This document shows, piece by piece, positions 6,266-12,315 of a DNA stretch of 12,315 nt; within the stretch, counting starts at the first letter, position 1; every line of letters starts with the position of its first letter. The position numbers and the translations under genes are program-made. Source of the DNA: Candidatus Methanoplasma sp. (GTDB lineage Archaea; Thermoplasmatota; Thermoplasmata; Methanomassiliicoccales; Methanomethylophilaceae). The notes under the pieces are model-generated. The model made no database searches and had not been told where the DNA came from. It was given only the letters and a program-made list of their open reading frames with translations. The stretch spans positions 1 through 12,315 of the forward strand of contig JAIRUV010000064.1 of the NCBI GenBank assembly GCA_031254265.1, given 5' to 3'.

Positions 6266-7771
6266 TTACCTTGTCCTGGGGGCCGCTATCTTCTTAAGGA
6301 GCATTCCCTCGATATCATATGGTTTGTACTTCGCCGCAAGCTCCTTCGCACGGTCCGTCTTGGCCTTGTTGTCGCCGTATATCTCGAACAGCACGTCCCC
6401 TTTCTCGACCCTCTGGCCTTTCTTCTTGAACAGCAGTATGCCCGCACCCTTGTCAGAAGGCGCGCCCGCGGCCTTCGCGATGGATACCAGGTCTTTATTG
6501 GATATCGTGTGCACATAGCCGGACTTGACCGATGTGACCTCGGCCACGAACTCTCCCGGGACCAGGTCGTCCGACCTTATGTCGTAGTTCCCTCCCTGGG
6601 CGGCGACTATCTCCCTGAACTTCTTCATAGCCGCTCCGGATTCGAGTATCTCCCTCGCTTTCTCTCCTCCGTTGTTCATGCCTCCCATCTCCAGCACCAT
6701 TCCGGCGATATCGCACGCCTTCTCTATCACACTGGAGGGATGTTTCTCCCCTTCCAGGATGCGTATGCATTCCCTTGCCTCCAGTTTCGGACCGATGGCG
6801 CTTCCTACCGGCTGGTCCGCATAAGTGATGGCGCATTCGACATGTATGTCAAGCTTCTCGCCAAGGTCCATGAAGTCCCTGGCATATGCTTTCGCCACAT
6901 CTATTGTGGGGACCTTGGTCCCGGAACCCATGGGGATGTCGACGACGAGATGCGTCGCACCTATGGCCAGTTTCTTACTGAGAATGGATGCCAGCATCTG
7001 TGCGCGGGGGTTGATGCCGAGTGGGTGCTCCACTTTTATCACCAGATCATCGACCGGGGCAAGGTTCATCGCCCCTCCCCATGCCAGGACCCCTCCTACC
7101 TCTTCGGATATCCTCCTCAGCTTTTCCGTATCCATTTCCACATCGCAGAACGTTTCCACAAAATCGGATGTCCCGCATGCGCTGCTTATCGCCCTGGACG
7201 ACGTTTTCGGAAGCATGAGCCCGGCCGCCGCGACGATGGATACGACTATGGGAGTTATCTTGTTGCCTGGGACTCCTCCCATGCTGTGGAAATCATAGAC
7301 AGGGGAACGGGTGAATTCCACCCTGTCCCCGGTTTCCACCATGGACACGGTGAAGTCCGCTATCTCATCTATGTCCATCCCGTTTATGTAAAGGGCGGTG
7401 AGCCACGCTGAAACCTCTATCTTTGAGAGCCTGTTCTCAAGGATGTCCACGACGATGGAGTTTATCTCTTCTTTCGAGAGCTTCTCGTTGTCCATCTTCT
7501 TCCTGATGCTCCTTACTGACTCCGGGCTGCTTGTGTAGACAATATTCAGCTCATCCCCGTCTGATGCTTTCACGATGTCCTTCAGGTTGCTGGATATTAT
7601 CGCCTCCCCGCTGCATACAAAATCGGAGACGTTGAGGAGCGCTATAGCAGGTTTCTTCCCGTCGATCCTTACTCTGTCGTTGTCCTTCCCGCCTATCTTC
7701 ATGGCGTCCTCTTCGCATATCAGGACCACCGGCTCCGTCCCGATGTCCAGGAATCTTACTTTTATGTTCAT
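6266..7771 (-). CDS. deoA: AMP phosphorylase
   Basis: Phosphorolysis of AMP (also CMP and UMP in studied archaeal enzymes) to free base and ribose-1,5-bisphosphate, first step of the archaeal nucleotide-to-RuBisCO route. At 501 residues it matches the archaeal AMP phosphorylase length rather than the shorter bacterial thymidine phosphorylases. The N-terminal 84 residues are the extra domain specific to AMP phosphorylases; an all-alpha region follows at about 85-155. The phosphate-binding loop is HSMGGVPGNK (162-171), and the KTSSRAISSACGTSDFVE block (189-206) corresponds to the family's RAxSSxxGTxDxLE signature. The C-terminal domain runs from about 405. Its ATG abuts the RuBisCO TAA with no gap, and GGGGAT in the RuBisCO end is a plausible ribosome site. 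No broken motif is seen. Confidence 0.95.
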   Translation of the reverse strand: MNIKVRFLDIGTEPVVLICEEDAMKIGGKDNDRVRIDGKKPAIALLNVSDFVCSGEAIISSNLKDIVKASDGDELNIVYTSSPESVRSIRKKMDNEKLSKEEINSIVVDILENRLSKIEVSAWLTALYINGMDIDEIADFTVSMVETGDRVEFTRSPVYDFHSMGGVPGNKITPIVVSIVAAAGLMLPKTSSRAISSACGTSDFVETFCDVEMDTEKLRRISEEVGGVLAWGGAMNLAPVDDLVIKVEHPLGINPRAQMLASILSKKLAIGATHLVVDIPMGSGTKVPTIDVAKAYARDFMDLGEKLDIHVECAITYADQPVGSAIGPKLEARECIRILEGEKHPSSVIEKACDIAGMVLEMGGMNNGGEKAREILESGAAMKKFREIVAAQGGNYDIRSDDLVPGEFVAEVTSVKSGYVHTISNKDLVSIAKAAGAPSDKGAGILLFKKKGQRVEKGDVLFEIYGDNKAKTDRAKELAAKYKPYDIEGMLLKKIAAPRTR

Positions 7772-9007
7772 TTATTTCAATCCCCACAGATCCAGTGCTT
7801 CCCTCAGTTCAGGGTGGCTTTCTGCATATTTGACCACATTGATGCCTTCGAATGCCGCATCGACGGCCTGGCACATTCCCATGGCACCTTTCCTTACTCC
7901 GCCCGGATGGCCTGCCACTCCTCCTCCGGCCTGTATCTGTACGTTGAATCCTGATGCCTCTATCATCTTCCCTATCACTCCTGGGTATATCCCTCCGGAG
8001 CAGACGGGCATCACTGTTCTGTGCATGCTTTCCGACAGACAGGCATCCAGGTTGCTGCGGTCGTCTTTTTCGCCGCCGGCCATCTTCCCTGCTCCCAGGG
8101 TCCCGACGTGCAGCGCATCGCCTCCGCACATCCTAACGATCTTTGTGATGGGGAGCATGGATATCCCGTGCAGCGGATCCTTGGTGAATGCTCCGTGCAT
8201 TGTGCGGTGCACGTGTATCGGGACCTTTATCGAGGGGTCCTCGGCAAGGGCCTGGACAGCTGCGAATCCGCATGTTATCACATCCACCATTATCTGCTTC
8301 GCCCCCCAGGACTGCGCATCTTCTCCAAGCTGCACTATCTTCTCGCCGTTGGTGCTGATGTTCACCGCATGGATCATTTTGTGGCCTTCTTCCTCCAGTC
8401 TGTCCAGGGACTCGGCCACCGCTTTGGTCCTGTCCTCTATCGGGCAGAATGCCTGGTCCACCAGGGTCTCATCGTCCTTGCTGTTGGTGAGTCCTCCGCT
8501 TCCCGCCTCGTACACATATTTGGCGGTGTCTTTGGGGGAGAGCCCTATCTTCGGTTTGACAATGGTCCCCACGAGGGGCTTCTCCGGGCGGTCCAGTATC
8601 TTTCTGAGGCCGTCCGCTCCGAACTTAGGCCCTTTGTATTTTTTCATAATACCTGATGGGAAATCCACATCCTCCAGCCTCACTCCGTGGAGCGCTTCCA
8701 GACCAAAGAGGTTGCCGGCTATCACGCTCAGTATCTGCGGTATCCCTCCCACTTCGATGGAGAAGTCCTCCTCGGGGAACGCAATTGTGACCATGTCCCC
8801 TGTGATGTCGATCACCTTTGCGCCGTAGCTCCTGAATATCTTCTCGTCCAGAGTGGATATCCCTGTCCATGTGCCTGTGGACTGTTCCGCCGCCAGCGCC
8901 TCCGCCGCCTTCTCGATCGGAAGGTCCGTTGTTACTCTGTATCTGCAGATCACGTGCGCATCGCGGTCTATCTTTTTCCCAGTATGCATGTATGAATATG
9001 ATCTCAT
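7772..9007 (-). CDS. rbcL: Ribulose-1,5-bisphosphate carboxylase, archaeal form III
   Basis: Fixes CO2 on ribulose-1,5-bisphosphate, giving two 3-phosphoglycerates; here it drains ribose from nucleotides rather than running a Calvin cycle, as no phosphoribulokinase is visible nearby. Active-site residues, numbered from the ATG at 9007 (411 residues): Glu41 in AAEQSTGTWT, Asn99, Lys151 and Lys153 in TIVKPKIGL, the carbamylated Lys177 in SKDDE, His267-Arg268, His300, loop 6 Lys308 in GAGKM, Ser337-Gly-Gly, and GGG at 361-363. All are intact, so it should be a real carboxylase, not a form IV protein. The residues just before Lys177 read GGLTNS where GGLDFT is usual. Start: ATG at 9007 forms an ATGA overlap with the isomerase stop; a TTG at 9013 is less likely. 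No small-subunit gene is present. Confidence 0.94.
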   Translation of the reverse strand: MRSYSYMHTGKKIDRDAHVICRYRVTTDLPIEKAAEALAAEQSTGTWTGISTLDEKIFRSYGAKVIDITGDMVTIAFPEEDFSIEVGGIPQILSVIAGNLFGLEALHGVRLEDVDFPSGIMKKYKGPKFGADGLRKILDRPEKPLVGTIVKPKIGLSPKDTAKYVYEAGSGGLTNSKDDETLVDQAFCPIEDRTKAVAESLDRLEEEGHKMIHAVNISTNGEKIVQLGEDAQSWGAKQIMVDVITCGFAAVQALAEDPSIKVPIHVHRTMHGAFTKDPLHGISMLPITKIVRMCGGDALHVGTLGAGKMAGGEKDDRSNLDACLSESMHRTVMPVCSGGIYPGVIGKMIEASGFNVQIQAGGGVAGHPGGVRKGAMGMCQAVDAAFEGINVVKYAESHPELREALDLWGLK

Positions 9008-9948
9008 TGACAATCCCTTTCCTTGAAAATGCCGTCCCCCAACTGCCTTACCATCACGTCGTATACGGACCCTGGAGACAACACCCCCAGTTCCGTTATT
9101 ATTGCGTCGATGTACTTTGCCGGCGTCGAGTCGAAGACGGGGTTGTATATCTTTACGTTCTTGGGAAGTGCTTCCATGTCTGCGACCTCCCCGCAGTCCC
9201 TCTCTTCGATGGTCACCATGTCGCCGAACAATGTTATGGGGGAGAATTTGTATGTCTCCGTACAGACATTGAATGACACCCTTGCCTCATCCGCAGCAAG
9301 TGCCAGCTGTGACGTTCCTATTTTGTTTATGAGTGCTCCGTTGGATGCTACTGTGTCGGCACCGACGAACACGATATCCGTCCTCTTCATCACCGAGCGC
9401 ACAGCGCTGTCCACGATGAGGGTTACGTCGACACCTGCGTCAGAAAGCTCTTTCACGGTCAGCAGTCCCTGCCTCCATGGGCGGGACTCGGTGGCGAACA
9501 CTTTTATCTCCTTGCTCTGGGCATGAGCCTCCTTTATCACTCCGAGAGCGGCGCTGCTGTTGCAGTGCGTGAGTATCACATCGCCGTTGCTTACCCTCTT
9601 TGCGCCGATCTTCGCGATCATATCGACTGCGTTCGACGACATTTTGATGAATGTCTCCGCATTGCGGATGACTGAATCTGTTGCCTCTTTTCCGGACGGG
9701 GCATTCCCGACATCCCTCATGCATGCCTGCACGCCGTTCCAGAGGGAAACGGCGGTAGGCCTTGACTCAAGCAGTATGTCCTTTGCTGTATCAAGGTCCT
9801 TTCTGCATTCTTCAAGGGAACCGCCCCGGTAGTTCTCTGCGAAATCCTTCATCGCAGATGCCCCTGCGCGGGCTATCCTCCCCGCCCCTCTTATCTTCAT
9901 CTCCCTGATGTCGGATGCCGTTCCTTTGACTGTATCGAACACAGACAC
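9004..9948 (-). CDS. Ribose-1,5-bisphosphate isomerase
   Basis: Converts ribose-1,5-bisphosphate to ribulose-1,5-bisphosphate, linking AMP phosphorylase to RuBisCO. It belongs to the eIF2B/methylthioribose-1-phosphate isomerase fold. The catalytic pair known for the Thermococcus enzyme (Cys133, Asp202) is matched by Cys129 in THCNSS and Asp198 in VGADTVASNG, both displaced by the same four residues. The sugar-phosphate block ESRPWRQG (154-161) and NKIGT at 208-212 are also typical. At 314 residues it is full length. It is the first gene of the operon. Start: GTG at 9948; a second GTG at 9942 also fits, and the TATA box upstream predicts a leaderless or near-leaderless message. Activation by AMP is known in the family; nothing in the sequence speaks to it here. 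Confusion with eIF2B-like subunits is unlikely given these residues and the operon. Confidence 0.93.
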   Translation of the reverse strand: MSVFDTVKGTASDIREMKIRGAGRIARAGASAMKDFAENYRGGSLEECRKDLDTAKDILLESRPTAVSLWNGVQACMRDVGNAPSGKEATDSVIRNAETFIKMSSNAVDMIAKIGAKRVSNGDVILTHCNSSAALGVIKEAHAQSKEIKVFATESRPWRQGLLTVKELSDAGVDVTLIVDSAVRSVMKRTDIVFVGADTVASNGALINKIGTSQLALAADEARVSFNVCTETYKFSPITLFGDMVTIEERDCGEVADMEALPKNVKIYNPVFDSTPAKYIDAIITELGVLSPGSVYDVMVRQLGDGIFKERDCQ

Positions 9949-9964
9949 CTTAGTGTTATATGAG

Positions 9965-9974
9965 ATTTAATAAA
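9965..9974 (-). promoter_or_regulatory. TATA box of the isomerase-RuBisCO operon
   Basis: TTTATTAAAT on the minus strand, centred about 21 bases before GTG 9948 and 27 before GTG 9942. This spacing fits a transcript that starts at or very near the start codon. The divergent gap 9949-10059 otherwise shows no hairpin or repeat I can support. Confidence 0.55.
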
Positions 9975-10029
9975 TGCGCAGCTTTTGTGCTGGTACTTCA
10001 ACGCTGGCGAAGATCATGTTTTCATCAGC

Positions 10030-10037
10030 TATTTAAG
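10030..10037 (+). promoter_or_regulatory. TATA box of the 501-residue unknown gene
   Basis: TATTTAAG is centred about 26 bases before the ATG at 10060, the usual distance to the transcription start, so the message is probably leaderless. This is the main reason for rejecting the upstream ATG at 9985, which would put the promoter inside the gene. Confidence 0.55.
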
Positions 10038-10059
10038 ACTTGGATACATTAGGAAGGGC

Positions 10060-11565
10060 ATGGCACAGAAGAAGCGTCTCAGGATGAGAGGTGTCAAGCA
10101 GACGCCGAAGAGGCTTGAAGAAGAGATCCTCGAACGTTCAAGGAATCTTGCTGACGATCCTGCCCTGCTCCGTCCTATGTGCGCCGGGAACTGCAGGAGA
10201 TGTCTTTTCGATAAGACCTTCAAGACAATTGACGGCATCTCCCGATACAAGGATGACCCAGACTCGCTTCTTAAACTTGCCTCCAAAGGGTCAGACGATA
10301 TGGCCAAAGCATATGCTGGCACAATATCATTGGCCGCTGCGGGGAAGATATCTATGCTGGCCACCGCCACCATCGCCGGGGAGAAGGTCTCCTATGCAGT
10401 GAGGGGGTCCGTGGGCAACGACAAGCTCATCGGCTGCCAGTATTACAACGATCCTAGGATCAGACTCCTCTATTACAACGCATTCATCAAAAGGAACAAA
10501 CTGCACCTGTACTCCTTCCAGGACGGTCTGGTCTGCGCCAACCATCCTCATATGCCAGAGGATTATCTTTACGAAACATTCTGGGACTCTCCTTACGAGT
10601 TCAAGGACGACGGGCTGGACTGCGGACACACGGATGCCCTGATCCTTGACATTAAGGTCAAATCTATCAACGAGCACATCAGGATATGCGAGAACTGTTC
10701 GAAGGATGTTTCCACCATACAGTACTTGATATCGAAGATATGCGCGGTGGATCCTTTGGATGATATCGAAGTGAACGTGATACATCCATACTATTCGGCG
10801 AAAGAGAGCGACAGGGAGAAGGTCGAAGGGGACCTCCTGAAAAAATACCTGAGAGGAGAGATCAACGACCGGACGCTGCTGAACATGACGAAGAGAGAGA
10901 AGTTGGGGAATCTCAAGAAGGGAGAGGTATCAACGTATGTCATCGGGGCGGAGAACTACGGCTCCGACCTCGAGAGGTTCGTGTCCGCCCTTTCCGGCCC
11001 GGATGACGAGAAAACAACCTTGAGAAAATTCCTTTCCACCGTCCCGGAATCCGTTGTGATAAAGAACGGCAAGACCTCGGAAGTCCTTACGTATCTGTGG
11101 GACAGCCACTGGAAAGAGCTGATAGCGTCCCACACATCCCAGGATATTGCCGGCAGGATCGGGGAGAAGCCCAAGAATTCTCCGTCGCAGGCACTGAGCG
11201 ACATCTACAAAGTGTTCATCTCGGCTGATGTGGTTGCGAGCCTCCCGGAGTTCAGAAAGCCGAAGCCTATAACCAAGCTCGCAGATTCTTTAGCAAAAGC
11301 GGCCAAGGTGGGAGGGAGCAGGCTGGTCATCGAGACAATGGAAAAGGAGACGCTGAAGGACCGTAAATACAGATCGATATCTTCGGCTTTCGTCCTTGCG
11401 GCGGACCCGGCGGCTGTGCTTCCCCTTCATCTTACCGACGAGGAAAAGGATTTTACAGATTTCCTTGTGCCTTTCGCAAAGGCTGTTGTAGATGCAAACG
11501 GCGAGAAGTACAGGGATGCGATGAACACCCTCCTGACCGCCAGCGGTTCTGGGGAATCGGTTTAA
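10060..11565 (+). CDS. Conserved-looking archaeal protein of unknown function with Cys/His metal motifs
   Basis: I do not recognise this 501-residue protein. It begins with a very basic segment (AQKKRLRMRGVKQTPKR), then a CAGNCRRC motif with Cys41, Cys45 and Cys48. That is CX3CX2C, the spacing of radical SAM clusters, but it sits too near the N-terminus and lacks the following barrel motifs. A second site has Cys188 and His190 (DCGHTD) and Cys210 with Cys213 (CENC), a plausible four-ligand zinc site. The middle is mixed alpha/beta; the C-terminal half is mostly charged helix with a DAxNTLLTAS-like tail. There is no signal peptide or membrane helix. The basic start plus zinc-like sites hint at nucleic-acid binding, an inference only. 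It is transcribed divergently from the RuBisCO operon, and its stop overlaps the convergent tRNA gene's stop by four bases. Real coding is well supported by length, absence of a competing frame and its own promoter. Confidence 0.85.
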   Translation: MAQKKRLRMRGVKQTPKRLEEEILERSRNLADDPALLRPMCAGNCRRCLFDKTFKTIDGISRYKDDPDSLLKLASKGSDDMAKAYAGTISLAAAGKISMLATATIAGEKVSYAVRGSVGNDKLIGCQYYNDPRIRLLYYNAFIKRNKLHLYSFQDGLVCANHPHMPEDYLYETFWDSPYEFKDDGLDCGHTDALILDIKVKSINEHIRICENCSKDVSTIQYLISKICAVDPLDDIEVNVIHPYYSAKESDREKVEGDLLKKYLRGEINDRTLLNMTKREKLGNLKKGEVSTYVIGAENYGSDLERFVSALSGPDDEKTTLRKFLSTVPESVVIKNGKTSEVLTYLWDSHWKELIASHTSQDIAGRIGEKPKNSPSQALSDIYKVFISADVVASLPEFRKPKPITKLADSLAKAAKVGGSRLVIETMEKETLKDRKYRSISSAFVLAADPAAVLPLHLTDEEKDFTDFLVPFAKAVVDANGEKYRDAMNTLLTASGSGESV

Positions 11566-12315
11566 AGGATCCTCACATCCGCAACATAATGGGACACTGA
11601 TGGAGCAAAGGATTTCACTTCCTTTATTCTCTCTATCTCATAATCTTTTACTGCCGCCGCGGAGAATATTTCCTCTATCCTTTCCTTGTACTCGCCGACA
11701 CGGAACGTGTCGTGGTAGTGGACCGTACCGCCTCTCTTCACAATGTCCAGTGCCTTCGGCAGGAACGCCGATGTCGTCTGCACGTATCCCATGATGACCC
11801 TGTCGGCGAACCTTTTTCCCAACATATCCCTGTTATCTCCCAGGATCGGCACCACTTTCTCAGATACACCGTTCCTCTCCAGGTTCTTTACGAGATATCT
11901 GTAAGAGCAGAAATTCTTCTCGCAGGCGAACACTTTCCTGGCACCTGTGAACTTGGCTATGGGGAGAGTGAAATAACCTATTCCTGCGAACATGTCTGCC
12001 ACGGTCTCCCCTTTGCAGTCCAACTCTTTCATCCGCATCCTTTCGTCGATGTTCCCGGAAGCGAACATTATCCTGCCGGCGTCGAATTCGTAGTATATAC
12101 CGTTCTCTAACCTTACGGATACGGTATCGCTTCCGTATATGGTCGATGTGCTCGGCATTCTCAGTTCTCCGGCGATCCCGCTGATGTCGGCAAGCACGCT
12201 TTTTGCTCCCAGTATACTGGCGTACGCCTCGCCTATCCTCTCCTTGTATCGGAGACACCTATCGTCGATCTTGATTATCACCACGTCCCCGATGTATTCC
12301 CACTTCGCCGGCAGG
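11562..12315 (-). CDS. taw2: Wyosine-pathway aminocarboxypropyltransferase Taw2/Tyw2-like (5' partial)
   Basis: Member of the Trm5/Tyw2 class I SAM enzymes; the Tyw2 branch transfers the aminocarboxypropyl group of SAM to 4-demethylwyosine at G37 of tRNA-Phe. 250 residues are visible and the frame runs off the right edge, since LPAKWEYIGDVV precedes the GTG at 12284 and is the usual family opening. Visible blocks: MFASGNIDERMR, SAM motif I DMFAGIGYFTLP, the acidic VFACEKN turn, LGDNRD, and DRVIMGY, followed near the end by the GTVHYHDTF block. GYF after the motif I glycines and the HYH block favour Tyw2 over the Trm5 m1G methyltransferase, where DMFAGVGPF and an NLP motif would be expected. 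Only a few N-terminal residues seem missing. It is convergent with the unknown gene. Confidence 0.82.
   Translation of the reverse strand, partial: LPAKWEYIGDVVIIKIDDRCLRYKERIGEAYASILGAKSVLADISGIAGELRMPSTSTIYGSDTVSVRLENGIYYEFDAGRIMFASGNIDERMRMKELDCKGETVADMFAGIGYFTLPIAKFTGARKVFACEKNFCSYRYLVKNLERNGVSEKVVPILGDNRDMLGKRFADRVIMGYVQTTSAFLPKALDIVKRGGTVHYHDTFRVGEYKERIEEIFSAAAVKDYEIERIKEVKSFAPSVSHYVADVRIL

Noticed and set aside
5840..7411. Open frame of about 523 codons on the plus strand
   Set aside because: It is antisense to the deacetylase and AMP phosphorylase genes, whose motifs are unmistakable, and its translation shows no family features.
7575..8828. Open frame of about 417 codons on the plus strand
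   Set aside because: It is antisense to RuBisCO and the start of AMP phosphorylase; Ser/Pro-rich translation typical of a shadow frame.
9004..9948. Annotating the isomerase as translation factor eIF2B or methylthioribose-1-phosphate isomerase
   Set aside because: The Cys129/Asp198 pair in R15P isomerase register and the operon with RuBisCO and AMP phosphorylase point to ribose-1,5-bisphosphate isomerase.
9985..10059. Upstream ATG extension of the unknown 501-residue protein
   Set aside because: The extension would contain the TATTTAAG box placed for a start at 10060, and its residues look like translated promoter sequence.
10180..10206. Calling the unknown protein a radical SAM enzyme from its CX3CX2C triad
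   Set aside because: The triad is near residue 45 with no N-terminal strand before it, and no downstream SAM-binding motifs are seen.
11562..12315. Reading the right-edge gene as Trm5 m1G37 methyltransferase
   Set aside because: GIGYF after motif I and the HYHDTF block fit the Tyw2 branch better, and the Trm5 NLP-type motif is replaced by GYVQTT. A tree would be decisive.

Overview
The window reads as chromosomal DNA of a methanogenic archaeon in the Thermoplasmata, most likely Methanomassiliicoccales; the taxon is an inference. The reasons are: a methanogenesis marker 11-type protein; a Ta0216-type B12-binding-fold radical SAM protein, a family I associate with Thermoplasmata; folD, which fits tetrahydrofolate rather than methanopterin C1 biosynthesis; archaeal kptA, Taw2-type tRNA enzyme and AMP phosphorylase/form III RuBisCO genes; TATA-type promoters; and GGTGA Shine-Dalgarno sites. 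Coding density is very high. I see no tRNA, rRNA, insertion sequence or CRISPR array.

Layout. Bases 1-278 (+) hold the C-terminal end of proC. It converges on a five-gene minus-strand operon (5343 down to 311): folD, kptA, marker 11, uppS, then the radical SAM protein, with gaps of 2-4 bases or a short overlap. The operon has its own TATA box at 5372-5383. folD has no usual start codon at its expected N-terminus; GGTGA spacing and family alignment point to a CTG start at 5343.

Bases 9948 down to 5467 (minus) form a second tight operon: ribose-1,5-bisphosphate isomerase, form III RuBisCO, AMP phosphorylase and a NodB-type (polysaccharide deacetylase family) hydrolase. The first three make up the complete archaeal nucleoside-monophosphate route: AMP + Pi gives adenine + ribose-1,5-bisphosphate, which is isomerised to ribulose-1,5-bisphosphate and then carboxylated to two 3-phosphoglycerates. 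The hydrolase starts one base after the AMP phosphorylase stop and has no known role in this route, so it is the best candidate for something undescribed here.

The 111-base gap 9949-10059 is a divergent promoter region. To its right, a 501-residue protein I do not recognise (plus strand, Cys/His metal-site motifs) starts at 10060, probably on a leaderless transcript. Its stop overlaps by four bases the stop of a convergent Tyw2/Taw2-type wyosine-pathway gene, which runs off the right edge.
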